DNA from: Chitinophagales bacterium
Lineage (GTDB): Bacteria; Bacteroidota; Bacteroidia; Chitinophagales; Saprospiraceae
Direction of reading: 5' to 3'
Length of the DNA stretch: 64,000 nt
NCBI GenBank assembly: GCA_017303875.1
Contig: JAFLBP010000003.1
Coordinates: 1-64,000 of the forward strand
Position 1 is the stretch's first letter; the number at the start of each line of letters is the position of its first letter. A program made the position numbers and the translations under genes. Shown here piece after piece: positions 35,346 through 44,463 of this stretch. Under the pieces are notes generated by a model. That model saw nothing but the letters and a program-made list of their open reading frames with translations, did no database searches and was not told where the DNA came from.

Positions 35346-36323
35346 ATGTATTTACCCATTCGTCCGATCTTTTTCCTGCTGCTCCTGTGCAGCACGGCGA
35401 CGCTTTCTGCCCAGCAGGATGCAGGATTTACCAAATACATTTTTAACGGCTTGGCCTACAATCCGGCCTATGCGGGCAGTAATGAACATTTGAGCGCACA
35501 CCTTATCCACCGTCGGCAATGGATCGGCCTGGAAGGTGCGCCGGTCAGCAGCTCCCTGAGCGTGCATTCCCCTTTGAAAAAGGAAAAAATCGCCCTTGGC
35601 TTTAATTTTATCGGCGATCAGGTGGGTCCGCTCAGTGCGGGCGAGTTTGCATTTTCCTATGTATATCGCGTAAAAGTCAACGAGCGCTGGCGCCTTGCTG
35701 CCGGCCTGCAAGGCAGTGTTTACTTTTGGGCCTCCGATGCAACCAGACTGATCCTGAACAATCGGAACGACGACGTTTTCTTCGTCAACACCTCCGTATT
35801 TCGCCCGAATTTTGGCGCCGGCCTGTACCTCAGCAGCGAACGCGGCTATGTGGGCTTGTCCTGCCCCCGCATGCTGGAAGATGAAATTGCACTTTTTTCA
35901 GGAAATGGCCGCAATTTCAGGCATTATTACCTGACTGCGGGCTGGGTGTTTCCTTTGCGCGAAGAAGATATTGTCTTCCGCCCTACCCTGCTGCTCAAGG
36001 GCGCCGGTATATTCAGCAAGGTGCGTGAAAGTAAAAATGCCGGCAGCCCGACTGCCGTGGATATCGACGCCGCTTTTGGATTTTTTAAAACCTTCTGGAT
36101 TGGCGCAGCCTACAGAGGGGCAGTGCAGCGCAGCCGATCTTCCGACGATTCGGCCGATTTATGGGCAGCATGGTACCTGCGCAACGGTTTGCGCCTCGGC
36201 ATCGCCTACGACTTTACCGTCAGCGACATCCGAAAAGCCACCAACAGCGGCTCCGCCGAGCTCATGTTGGGTTATGAATTTGATATTAAGGTCAAAAAAG
36301 TGGCCACACCCCGATATTTTTAA
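35346..36323 (+). CDS. PorP/SprF family outer membrane protein
   Basis: 325 residues with a signal peptide (ends at LSAQQ). The opening DAGFTKYIFNGLAYNPAYAGSNEHLSAHLIHRRQW is the diagnostic PorP/SprF start, followed by beta-barrel strands and a terminal aromatic residue (PRYF). Family members are outer membrane components linked to the type IX secretion system and many sit beside an OmpA/PD40 protein, as here. This may be one of several paralogues in the genome, each bound to a given surface protein, rather than the core PorP. Confidence 0.88.
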   Translation: MYLPIRPIFFLLLLCSTATLSAQQDAGFTKYIFNGLAYNPAYAGSNEHLSAHLIHRRQWIGLEGAPVSSSLSVHSPLKKEKIALGFNFIGDQVGPLSAGEFAFSYVYRVKVNERWRLAAGLQGSVYFWASDATRLILNNRNDDVFFVNTSVFRPNFGAGLYLSSERGYVGLSCPRMLEDEIALFSGNGRNFRHYYLTAGWVFPLREEDIVFRPTLLLKGAGIFSKVRESKNAGSPTAVDIDAAFGFFKTFWIGAAYRGAVQRSRSSDDSADLWAAWYLRNGLRLGIAYDFTVSDIRKATNSGSAELMLGYEFDIKVKKVATPRYF

Positions 36324-38642
36324 ATGCGTCATTTGCGCTACATTTTATCGCTGTTATTGGTCGGATCACATTTGTGCCTGCCCGCCCAGAACCTGCTGCT
36401 GCAACAGGCCGATAAAGCCATGCAGGAGTTGGACTTTGTTACGGCAACGGCGATTTACCAGCAAATACTGAGCACCGGCTCGCCCGCTGAAGCCAAAATC
36501 GGCCTGGCGGAATGCTTCCGCCGAATGAACGATACCGAAAGTGCTGCCCGCTGGTATGCCGAAGTGGTGAAGCTCAACGAGTGCAAGCCCAAACACCGCC
36601 TGTATTATGGCCTGATGCTGCAAGCCCAGGGCCGCTGCGAAGAGGCGCGCCACTGGCTGGCCCAATATGCGGCGGAAATGCCCGACGATGTGCGCGGGCA
36701 AAATGCCCTGAAAGGCTGCGATCAGGCGACGGCCATTCAGTCGGCCGGGCAGTCGATTTACAGCGTTTTTCCCCTGCCCATCAATTCCAATATGGATGAC
36801 TTTGCGCCTGCACTGCGCAATAATCAGTTGATCTTCAGCTCAGATCGCCGCGTTCCCGGGCCGGCACAACGCAGCAATATGTGGACGGGCAGCGGCTTTA
36901 CCGACCTATACACGGCTATTTTCCAGCCTACTCCGGCAGGCGCTTTTCTGTTCACTCCCGCACAGCCTTTTGCCAGGGAACTGAACAGCAAATTCCACGA
37001 AGCCGCAGCCACGTTTTCTCCCGACGGCCGCACCGTTTATTTTACCCGCAACAACTACCTGAACGGCAAAACCGGCCGCGACGGAGAAGGCCTGATCAAA
37101 TTGAAAATATTTGTCGGCAATGCCGACGAGCGCAATACCTGGGGTAATTTGCAAGCCCTGTCTTTTTGCTCCGACCAGTACAGCAGCGCGCATCCGGCCT
37201 TAAGCGCCGACGGCAATCGCCTCTTCTTTGCCTCCAATATGCCCGGCGGTTATGGCGGCATGGACTTGTACCTCTGCGAGTGGGAAGGCAGCCGCTGGGG
37301 ATTGCCCATTAACCTTGGGCCGGACATCAATACCGAGGGCAACGAACTTTTTCCTTTCTTAGATGCTAATGGCCGACTGTATTTTGCTTCCAATGGTCAT
37401 ATTGGCCTTGGCGGTCTGGACAACTACTACTCCACCCCGCGCGAAAAAGGCAACTGGAACAAACCGGTTAATCTCGGCGGCCCTGTAAATTCCAGTCACG
37501 ACGACTTTGGACTTGTACTCGGACCTGATGGCGACTGGGGCTTTTTCAGCTCCGACCGGCCCGGCGGCGCCGGACGCGATGATGTTTACGGCTTCCGCCG
37601 CAATGCGGTTTCACTCGATATTGCCGTTCGCGATTCCTTTAGCAAAAAACCGCTGGCAGGCGTTCAAATCCGCAATGTCACAAGCGGACAAATCTTTCAG
37701 AGCGGTAAAGACGGCCGGGTGATGTTTGATCTTGCACTCGGCGATTGTGTGCAGCTGGAACTGGAAAAGCAAAAATACGACTTGCGGCAACTGCGCTATT
37801 GTGCCCGACTGGCGGGTTCCGACAGCTTGCGCATTCACCTTGAACGACAAGGCGACTATGTGTTACAGGGAATGGTATTTGATATGGTGGACGGCATGCC
37901 TGCCGATGGCGCAAAATTGCTGTTGACCAATAATTGCGGCGATGCCGTGCCGGAAATTTTCACCACCGCACACGACGGCCGATTCCACTTTCCTTTGGGT
38001 AAAAATTGTTGTTACACTATTAAAGCATTTGCCGAAGGCTATATCAGCGACCTGGTAGAAAACCTGTGCACCAATAGCCTGCCGCCGGAAACCGTGCTGC
38101 GTACCGAACTCAGCTTAGAGCCTTACCGCGACCGCGACGGCTTCGTGCTGGCGCCGCCGATGAACAAGCCAACGCCAAATAATCCGCCGCAAAGCAAGGG
38201 CGATTTTCAGCGCAGCGCGAGCGGCGACGGGTTTATCGTGAATTTGTACTACGATTTTAATGCCGCCGATTTACGGCCGGAATCGGGGCCGGAATTGCAG
38301 CGATTATTGCGTTTATTGCGCGAAAATGCGGAATTATACATAGAAATTGCCTCGCATACCGACGCGCGCGGCGCAGCCGACTACAATCGCCGGCTCTCGC
38401 ATCGCCGCGCCGAAACCGTAGTGGAATGGTTAGTACGCGAGGGCATTCCGGCGGAGCGCCTGCGCGCGCGCGGGTATGGAGAAGCGCAGCCGGTGAATGA
38501 CTGCGGCGACGACAAGCCTTGTACAGAAGCCGAACATCAGTTGAATCGGCGCACCGAATTCAGGGTTTTAGGGGAAAACACCTTGCTTTCCAAACCTAAA
38601 CTGAACCCTAAAACAGCGCCTTGCAAGGGTTGTCCTTTTTAA
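36324..38642 (+). CDS. PorE-like OmpA protein with TPR and PD40 repeats
   Basis: 772 residues. A signal peptide (ends near LPAQ) is followed by TPR-like helices (about 25-140), PD40/WD-like beta-propeller units (about 150-430: LIFSSDRR, ATFSPDGRTVYFTRN, ALSADGNRLFFASN, GFFSSDRPGGAGRDD), a carboxypeptidase-regulatory-like domain (about 430-600) and a C-terminal OmpA peptidoglycan-binding domain (YYDFNAADLRPES, IASHTDARGAADYN, LSHRRAETVVEWL, RARGYGEAQP). This is the domain order of PorE, which links the T9SS to peptidoglycan. It starts at the base after the porP stop, so the two form one operon. Confidence 0.9.
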   Translation: MRHLRYILSLLLVGSHLCLPAQNLLLQQADKAMQELDFVTATAIYQQILSTGSPAEAKIGLAECFRRMNDTESAARWYAEVVKLNECKPKHRLYYGLMLQAQGRCEEARHWLAQYAAEMPDDVRGQNALKGCDQATAIQSAGQSIYSVFPLPINSNMDDFAPALRNNQLIFSSDRRVPGPAQRSNMWTGSGFTDLYTAIFQPTPAGAFLFTPAQPFARELNSKFHEAAATFSPDGRTVYFTRNNYLNGKTGRDGEGLIKLKIFVGNADERNTWGNLQALSFCSDQYSSAHPALSADGNRLFFASNMPGGYGGMDLYLCEWEGSRWGLPINLGPDINTEGNELFPFLDANGRLYFASNGHIGLGGLDNYYSTPREKGNWNKPVNLGGPVNSSHDDFGLVLGPDGDWGFFSSDRPGGAGRDDVYGFRRNAVSLDIAVRDSFSKKPLAGVQIRNVTSGQIFQSGKDGRVMFDLALGDCVQLELEKQKYDLRQLRYCARLAGSDSLRIHLERQGDYVLQGMVFDMVDGMPADGAKLLLTNNCGDAVPEIFTTAHDGRFHFPLGKNCCYTIKAFAEGYISDLVENLCTNSLPPETVLRTELSLEPYRDRDGFVLAPPMNKPTPNNPPQSKGDFQRSASGDGFIVNLYYDFNAADLRPESGPELQRLLRLLRENAELYIEIASHTDARGAADYNRRLSHRRAETVVEWLVREGIPAERLRARGYGEAQPVNDCGDDKPCTEAEHQLNRRTEFRVLGENTLLSKPKLNPKTAPCKGCPF

Positions 38643-38654
38643 GTGCGTTTTGAT

Positions 38655-38766
38655 CGCACAGATGTTACACGGAAGGTTTCGCACAGAAGTGCACAGATCA
38701 TTTACACAGATGTCACAGATTCAGTGTTTTCTGTGGGTATGATCTGTGCGTATCTGTGCGAAACCT
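38655..38766. repeat. Family B palindromic repeat
   Basis: CGCACAGATGTTACACGG and related units up to about 38705, then inverted units ending ATCTGTGCGAAACC. It separates the convergent OmpA and NmrA-like genes. Confidence 0.85.
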
Positions 38767-38771
38767 TGTTT

Positions 38772-39653
38772 TTAAAGCGCGTGCTTCAGTTCATTTTCCA
38801 CAAACCATTCAAAGCTGGTGTTGAGGCGGGTTGCCTGAGCGGGGTCATAACCTTCGCGCAAAAAACCGGCGTTGATGCCCTGAGCCATTTCAACATAACC
38901 GTCGGCGATGGTTTCTGAGAGGCCGGCCTGAAGCATACCGGCTTTGCCGTCGGCAGCGGGAAATTCGATATAGGGCAGTTCCGGTTTGCCGATGGCCTTA
39001 CCAATAGCGGCGGTGATTTGGGCCGGGTTCATGTCTTCCGGACCACTGAGAAATTCGTGTGAAAAACCGCTGAATTGCAGATCGAGCAGGCGCTGCGTAG
39101 CGACGCGGGCAATATCAGCGGTGTGGATAAAGGCCATGGTAGCATCCGCTTTCTGAACGCCGCCGTTGATACCCATGTTTTTGATCATACCCGCCGAGGC
39201 AAAAAGGTTTTCCATAAAATAGCCGGGGCGCAGGGCCAGCACATCAATGCCGGGGATGTTTTTGAGGGCAATTTCCAGTTCGCCAAGGCCGCCAATGGGG
39301 CCTACGCCTTCGGTGCGGTGCGCGCCGATGGAACTGAGCAGCACTATTTTTTTGACGCCGCTTTCGCGTACGGCCTGTTCGTAGATGCCCACCATTTCGC
39401 GCATCCAGGCGGGCCAGTTGGTCACAGCAAAATTGGGTGGAATCATCAGATAAACCGCGGTTGCGCCGCGCAGTTGTTCGCGCAGAAAATTGAGGTCGCC
39501 CAGATCGCCGAGCGCCACCTGAGCGCCTTTTTCGGCCAAGTCAGCTACTTTTTCGGCATTGCGGGCAATGACTTTAACGGATTTTCCTGCTTCGAGCAGG
39601 CTTTGTGCGATGCGACGGCCGGTGTGACCGGTAGCTCCTGTAATAACGTACAT
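38772..39653 (-). CDS. NmrA-like NAD(P)-binding protein (quinone-oxidoreductase type)
   Basis: 293 residues. The Rossmann motif MYVITGATGHTGRRIAQSLLEAG and VIARNAEKVADLAEKGAQ, QVALGDLGDLNFLREQL, IVLLSSIGAHR and ALRPGYFMENLF place it in the NmrA/QOR2 group of atypical SDRs, which act as NADPH sensors or quinone reductases. Its upstream region holds a perfect palindromic operator identical in its core to one in front of the neighbouring tetR gene, so it is very likely controlled by that repressor. Confidence 0.87.
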   Translation of the reverse strand: MYVITGATGHTGRRIAQSLLEAGKSVKVIARNAEKVADLAEKGAQVALGDLGDLNFLREQLRGATAVYLMIPPNFAVTNWPAWMREMVGIYEQAVRESGVKKIVLLSSIGAHRTEGVGPIGGLGELEIALKNIPGIDVLALRPGYFMENLFASAGMIKNMGINGGVQKADATMAFIHTADIARVATQRLLDLQFSGFSHEFLSGPEDMNPAQITAAIGKAIGKPELPYIEFPAADGKAGMLQAGLSETIADGYVEMAQGINAGFLREGYDPAQATRLNTSFEWFVENELKHAL

Positions 39654-39696
39654 GTTATGGTGTTTTTTTGAATGAAAAGTGATGTTTTATTTAAGC

Positions 39697-39718
39697 ATAC
39701 ATACTGGTTGGTATGTAT
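39697..39718. promoter_or_regulatory. TetR operator upstream of the NmrA-like gene
   Basis: A perfect inverted repeat: ATACATAC, six-base spacer TGGTTG, GTATGTAT. The inner 18 bp are the same as the site at 40350-40367. It lies 44 bp before the NmrA-like start codon. Confidence 0.8.
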
Positions 39719-39747
39719 TTGAGTCAAAAAAAATGCTGCTATTTATT

Positions 39748-40338
39748 TCACAAGCGATACACCTGTAAAAAAGTTTTGAGCAGCTGCATGTTTTGGCGGA
39801 ATGCCTCGGCGCTTTTAATGACTTTGGCCATAGAATACGCCCCTTCGATGCTGGAAAAAAAGAAACGGCCGAGGGCTTTGCTGTCGGCATCTTCCCGGAC
39901 GTACCCATTCACCTTGCCGCGTTCGAGCGCCGCAGCCACCGAATGCTCAATTTGCTCCACGATATGCTTCATGCGCAGGCGAAAGGTCTCATCTAAAGGC
40001 GACATTTCCTGGGCAAGATTGTTCAAAGGGCAGCCAAGTGCAATGTCCTCCTCTGTTGCGGCTTGTGCAAGATGGTCTATATGTTCCTGCAAAAAAGTGA
40101 TCGGATCGCCAGCGTGTTGATCTAATCGGCGGAAAGCTGCCAGATAATTTGGCCGGATGATTTCGTCGAGTACGGCAGTCCCGATTTCCTGTTTATTGGA
40201 AAAATAATGATACAAAGCACCTTTGGTAATGCCCATATCGGCCACTACTTTATCGGCGCGCAGGCCCTGAAATCCGTTTTTCCGGATGTCGGTAAACATC
40301 TGATGCAGGATGCGCTCGCGGGTGTCTGTTGTATTCAT
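39748..40338 (-). CDS. TetR/AcrR family transcriptional regulator
   Basis: 196 residues. The N-terminal helix-turn-helix (about 8-55) is typical: RERILHQMFTDIRKNGFQGL, ADKVVADMGITKGALYHYFSNKQEI. The C-terminal ligand domain has the TetR_C pattern GCPLNNLAQEMSP found in regulators of the YxaF/QacR-like group. The ATG at 40338 is chosen; a longer frame reaches 40398 but runs over the operator and promoter. It is encoded upstream of the NmrA-like gene on the same strand, and both carry the same operator. Confidence 0.9.
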   Translation of the reverse strand: MNTTDTRERILHQMFTDIRKNGFQGLRADKVVADMGITKGALYHYFSNKQEIGTAVLDEIIRPNYLAAFRRLDQHAGDPITFLQEHIDHLAQAATEEDIALGCPLNNLAQEMSPLDETFRLRMKHIVEQIEHSVAAALERGKVNGYVREDADSKALGRFFFSSIEGAYSMAKVIKSAEAFRQNMQLLKTFLQVYRL

Positions 40339-40344
40339 GCCGCA

Positions 40345-40367
40345 AAGATACATACTGGTTGGTATGT
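40345..40367 (-). promoter_or_regulatory. tetR promoter with overlapping operator
   Basis: ACATACTGGTTGGTATGT (40350-40367) is a perfect palindrome around TGGTTG. On the minus strand the -7 element TATCTTTG then C reads directly into it, so the bound repressor would block its own promoter. Confidence 0.8.
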
Positions 40368-40392
40368 TGTCAATAGCTAAGACGATTTTTTT

Positions 40393-40580
40393 TCGCACAG
40401 CAGCTACACGGAAGGTTTCTCACAGAAATGCACAGATCATTTACACAGAAAAACACAGATTCAGCACCTTCTGTGTAAATGATCTGTGCGCACTCCTAAA
40501 CACCTCATCACTCATCACTCATCACTCATCACTCATCACTCATCACTCATCACTCATCACTCATCACTCATCACTCATCT
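40393..40580. repeat. Family B palindrome followed by ACTCATC tandem units
   Basis: B-type units and their inverted copies occupy 40393-40490. Then eleven or so perfect CATCACT/ACTCATC units run from 40503 to the stop codon of the phosphoesterase gene at 40579. Confidence 0.88.
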
Positions 40581-43533
40581 ATTTTCCTACAAGCTCAAAG
40601 CGTTTGGCTGCTGTGTTCCATTGATACCAGAGGGTTTGTTTGCCGGATTGGTCGTATTGTCCGGCGCGGATTTTTTCAATTACTGCCGCAGGCGTAGTAT
40701 CATCGGTAAAAATGATCAGCATGCGATTGGTGACATCAAAGCTGCTGAGGTGTTGTTTGATAGCCGCTTCTTCCACTTTTGATAAATTCAGGATTTGCGC
40801 TGCGGATGTGGAGCCGCTCATGGCGTAAAACTCCACGCGTTGTTCGCTTTCATCATCCATTTTCAGGCCTTGTTCCACGGCGCGCCAGTTGAAATCGCGC
40901 TGGTATTTTTTCAAGGACAATTGCGGGTTAAACACACGCGGATCGTGGCTCGCGGCCATATAGCCGGAAGTGTCGGGTTTATCGGTGAAAAAATCGTCGA
41001 GCAAGGTGGCTGTGGCATCGTATTGATTGACAAAGGGCACATCGAGCAGGGTATAAATGGTGCGCAGGATAGAGCCGAAATTCGCGTGGCGTTTGGAGAC
41101 ATAACCTTTTTTCACATAAGGTCCGGCCATCATCAGGATACTGCGGTGTGCATCAATATGGTCTACCCCACCCTGCGGGTCATCTTCGGTGATGATGACT
41201 AAGGTGCTGTCCCACCAGGGCGAGCGGCTGAGGATTTCAAGGATTCGGCCCAGTGCGAGGTCGTTGTCGGCCATATAGGAATGCTGGAAAGGATAGCCGT
41301 CTTCGGGGCGCGGGCGCGTACCGTGGTCGTCGGGCAATTGCATGGCGATGAGTTGCGGGAAGGGTTCGGCGCCGGAAAGCCAGCGTTTGTTGAACTCCCG
41401 TTCAAACTGAATTACCCGAAACTGATCGGGAATATTCATGTTGTAACCTGCATAATCGCGGCAGCTGCGGTCGAAAAGCACCTTGGGCAGCGGCCAGGGC
41501 ACGGGGTGTGCAGCGCCGAAAATAGTGTCGTTCCATTCTTCGTAATTGCCGGTAAATTCATTGCTTTCGCCAAAAGAAAAGAAGCTGACGCCGTGGCGCG
41601 CGAGGTTTTCCCACATGCCGCCGATTTCGTTGTAATCTTCCGGTTCAATGCCGCCCGTGGTGTTGGGCGAACGGCGGCCGGGTGCTTTGGAAAACGGATC
41701 AAAACCCGTATCGGCCTGCGAGTTGGCCTCCACGTATTCATTGGGCATGGTGCCCACCATCCAGTGGTGGCCGTGGATGCTGGCATCCGAATCGCAGTAA
41801 AAATTATCGGAAAATGCCCATTGCCGCGCAATCCGGCTGTGGTTGGGCATTACAGAGACCTTGCGAACCGTGTCGGCAGGCGTTACGATATCCACCCCGA
41901 CGCCGAAACGGGCCAGCGTGGCATCGCCATTGGCCCCGGGCAATTGCCCCAGCACTTCATCGTAAGTCCGGTTTTCTTTGGTGATGTAAAAGATATGTTT
42001 GATCGGGCTTTTACGCAGTCCGGCTACCGGCGGACAAGGATTTTTGCCTTCATCCGCAAGCGTTTTTTGTACAAAGGTATTGTCCAACACCTGTTGGGTA
42101 TAACGCGCCAATTGGGCGGCATCGGGCAGGGGTACTACCTGAAAAGTACCAAGCTGAATATCGCCGATATAAGTGCCTTGGGGCGGCGCGACAAAACCCT
42201 TGCCGCCGTTGGGGCCGGCGCCGTAACCCCGCGCGCTGAGGATGAGGAGTTTGCTGTCGTTGTCGTGCAGTTTTACCCGCGTAGTGCCCCAGCCGGTGGG
42301 GATGTAACCTTTTACTTTTTTACTTTTGGTATCAATAACCGCCACCGCGTTGAAGCCGAGGCAGGCCACATACAGCGTTTTTTCATCTTTGGAGAGGCAA
42401 AGTCCGAAAGGCATCAGGCCGCGATAGGAATCAATGAGGGGGTGCGCTTTGAGCTTGATTTCGCCGCTGATTTTGCCTTTTTTGAGGTCAATAATGGAAA
42501 TAAGGTCGTTGGTGGCGTTGGAGACGTAAGCAAAACGGCTGCCGGCAGCTATGGAGTTGGGACTGGCGCCACCCACAATTTCAGTTTCTTCCAGTTTTTC
42601 GCCGATCTGGTAGCCGGTTTTAAATTTACCCGTCACCACATTTTTTTCCAGATCAACCAGCCACACACTCATGGCTTCTTCGGCCAGTGCCGAGCCAAGG
42701 CCCGGAATAAAGCGGCCGTCGGGCAGGCGAATCCCTTCTTCTGCTTCCTTGGAGGGCAAGGCGTAGTATGGAAACTGCATCATCATGCTGTCCTTATTGG
42801 TGGGCGTGACGCCGGGTATGAGCGGGTACTCATACAAGCCGACATTGGCCACCAGCGCTTTTTTGCCATCCGCTGTGCAGCTGATGCCGAAAGGAATGCG
42901 GCCGACGGGGATGGAGGCGAGGATTTGTCGGGTTTTCGGGTCAATTTTCACCAAGCGATAATTGGCCCGATCCAGCACGAGGAGTTGGCCGTTGGCGGGG
43001 TTGATCGTCAGGTCGGAGGTGAAGGAATCTTCGTATTTCATCCCGGCTAAAGCGCCGTTGAGCGAGATGCTGTCTGTTTTTTTCATACTGCGCGTATCCC
43101 AGACCGCGACCGAACCATCCGTGCCGCCGCTGAGGTAGGCGGTTTGGTTATCGGCGGAAAAAACGACGCCGAGATAGGCCGTGGGGTTGAATCGGATTTG
43201 TTGTTTGGCCATTTGCACAATGGCTTCCGGGCTGGGCGTCTGTTGGGCCACCGGGCCGTCGGGGCGCAGTTGCACGCGGGTCAGGATACCATTGTTGTGC
43301 AGCACCAGTGCCTGTTGTTGATCGGGCGAAACCGCCAGTCCGAACGGTGCGCGGGCGATGCGGGTAACTTGTCCGGCAGGGGTGATGAAGCGTCCGCTCG
43401 GGATCACACTTTTGCCGGTAGTGTCAATGCGGCAGTAGGCATCCTGGCCGGGTACGATGGTGAGGGTTTTGGGTTGGGCGAGGGCGGCATTGGCTGACAG
43501 CAGCAGGGGTAATAAGGAGGCGAATCGTCTCAT
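40579..43533 (-). CDS. Exported beta-propeller / phosphoesterase fusion protein
   Basis: 984 residues with a signal peptide (ends at ALAQ). About residues 60-470 form a YVTN-type beta-propeller (FGLAVSPDQQQALVLHNNG, VVFSADNQTAYLSGGTDGSVAVWDT, FGISCTADGKKALVANVG, LCLSKDEKTLYVACLGFNAVAVIDTKSKKVKGY). From about residue 510 a PF04185-type phosphoesterase domain follows (IKHIFYITKENRTYDEVLGQL, MPNHSRIARQWAFSDNFY, DASIHGHHWMVGT, VIITEDDPQGGVDHIDAHRS). These enzymes cleave phosphate esters, as phospholipase C or acid phosphatase; the substrate here is unknown. A role in phosphate scavenging is an inference. Confidence 0.85.
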   Translation of the reverse strand: MRRFASLLPLLLSANAALAQPKTLTIVPGQDAYCRIDTTGKSVIPSGRFITPAGQVTRIARAPFGLAVSPDQQQALVLHNNGILTRVQLRPDGPVAQQTPSPEAIVQMAKQQIRFNPTAYLGVVFSADNQTAYLSGGTDGSVAVWDTRSMKKTDSISLNGALAGMKYEDSFTSDLTINPANGQLLVLDRANYRLVKIDPKTRQILASIPVGRIPFGISCTADGKKALVANVGLYEYPLIPGVTPTNKDSMMMQFPYYALPSKEAEEGIRLPDGRFIPGLGSALAEEAMSVWLVDLEKNVVTGKFKTGYQIGEKLEETEIVGGASPNSIAAGSRFAYVSNATNDLISIIDLKKGKISGEIKLKAHPLIDSYRGLMPFGLCLSKDEKTLYVACLGFNAVAVIDTKSKKVKGYIPTGWGTTRVKLHDNDSKLLILSARGYGAGPNGGKGFVAPPQGTYIGDIQLGTFQVVPLPDAAQLARYTQQVLDNTFVQKTLADEGKNPCPPVAGLRKSPIKHIFYITKENRTYDEVLGQLPGANGDATLARFGVGVDIVTPADTVRKVSVMPNHSRIARQWAFSDNFYCDSDASIHGHHWMVGTMPNEYVEANSQADTGFDPFSKAPGRRSPNTTGGIEPEDYNEIGGMWENLARHGVSFFSFGESNEFTGNYEEWNDTIFGAAHPVPWPLPKVLFDRSCRDYAGYNMNIPDQFRVIQFEREFNKRWLSGAEPFPQLIAMQLPDDHGTRPRPEDGYPFQHSYMADNDLALGRILEILSRSPWWDSTLVIITEDDPQGGVDHIDAHRSILMMAGPYVKKGYVSKRHANFGSILRTIYTLLDVPFVNQYDATATLLDDFFTDKPDTSGYMAASHDPRVFNPQLSLKKYQRDFNWRAVEQGLKMDDESEQRVEFYAMSGSTSAAQILNLSKVEEAAIKQHLSSFDVTNRMLIIFTDDTTPAAVIEKIRAGQYDQSGKQTLWYQWNTAAKRFELVGK

Positions 43534-43846
43534 TTTCAGGTATGGTTACAGAAAAAACTAAACGTTGCAAAGGAAAACCAATTTGCAGTAGCGGTCGGAA
43601 GATTGTTATTAAGTTATGGTAAAAATTAGATTTGGGTAGCCTGCTGATTCTATATGTTGCAGAATCGCTTGTATTAATTAATTAATGTGTTAATTTTGAG
43701 TTAATTTCGTTTCTTCCAATAAAAAAAACTTTTTTGTATTTATTTTTGTAAACGATTAATTTGCTTTCTTCTCTTCAAAAGAAATTTAAGCAAAATTTCA
43801 ATTCCATGAAAATCCTATATTGGGTTGAATATTTTAATTTTTTATT
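43534..43846. other. AT-rich intergenic region
   Basis: About 310 bp, markedly AT-rich, between two divergent genes. It contains no gene and no repeat that I see. Both promoters should be here, but no clear TAnnTTTG element was found. Confidence 0.5.
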
Positions 43847-44416
43847 ATGTTCCAAAAAAGTTCACGTTTCACATTTTTCGCATTGCTTCTCTCACTTTTT
43901 TTCATGACCTGTAAAGGTGGTTGTGATAAAAAGTGTAAGGATGAAACAGCAAAAGGAAAATTTTTCATCTCTACAACGCTAATTTCAGCATTCGATCCTT
44001 GTGCGGTTTTGGAAAAAACCATGTTAGCAGATTTTAAGGCTCGTGGTGCCAATGCATTTACTCATCAAAGAAATGCCGGTGGCAAATGGTACATTGAGTT
44101 TGACATAATCGGCGTATGCGATGATGAAAATGGTTTTCGATATGTAAAAGTTGGTCCTACAGAGGCAAAGCCAAAAGAAATTGATGGAAAGTTATTTTTT
44201 GAGATAGATGGTATCCCAATAAATAAAACTTTAACCATTAATACAACAGTTGTCTCACCATGCACATTTTTACCTGAAGGCTCATCCTGCTGCACCTCAG
44301 ATAAAAATGGGGTTCGAAGGGTTTTCATGTCAGCAAATGGCTTTGATTCAGTTGCAAACGAAGAAAAACTGGAACAATTTCTTTTTGAATTCGCTCCAGA
44401 ATGTTGTTCTAAATAG
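43847..44416 (+). CDS. Cys-rich exported protein, possible lipoprotein
   Basis: 189 residues with an N-terminal hydrophobic segment (FTFFALLLSLFFMTC) whose Cys could be lipidated, although MTC is a poor lipobox. The mature part has ten or so Cys (GGCDKKCKD, GSSCCTS, PECCSK). No family recognised. The gene is more AT-rich than its neighbours and uses different codons, which suggests recent arrival. It lies 47 bp before the next lipoprotein gene. Confidence 0.6.
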   Translation: MFQKSSRFTFFALLLSLFFMTCKGGCDKKCKDETAKGKFFISTTLISAFDPCAVLEKTMLADFKARGANAFTHQRNAGGKWYIEFDIIGVCDDENGFRYVKVGPTEAKPKEIDGKLFFEIDGIPINKTLTINTTVVSPCTFLPEGSSCCTSDKNGVRRVFMSANGFDSVANEEKLEQFLFEFAPECCSK

Positions 44417-44463
44417 TTCTTCCTTCACATTTCAAAAATTCCTAATCACAAAATATTAAAAAC

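Noticed and set aside
41281..43050. 589-residue frame on the plus strand opposite the phosphoesterase gene
   Set aside because: It is antisense to a well-supported gene and has no recognisable domain; long antisense frames are common here.
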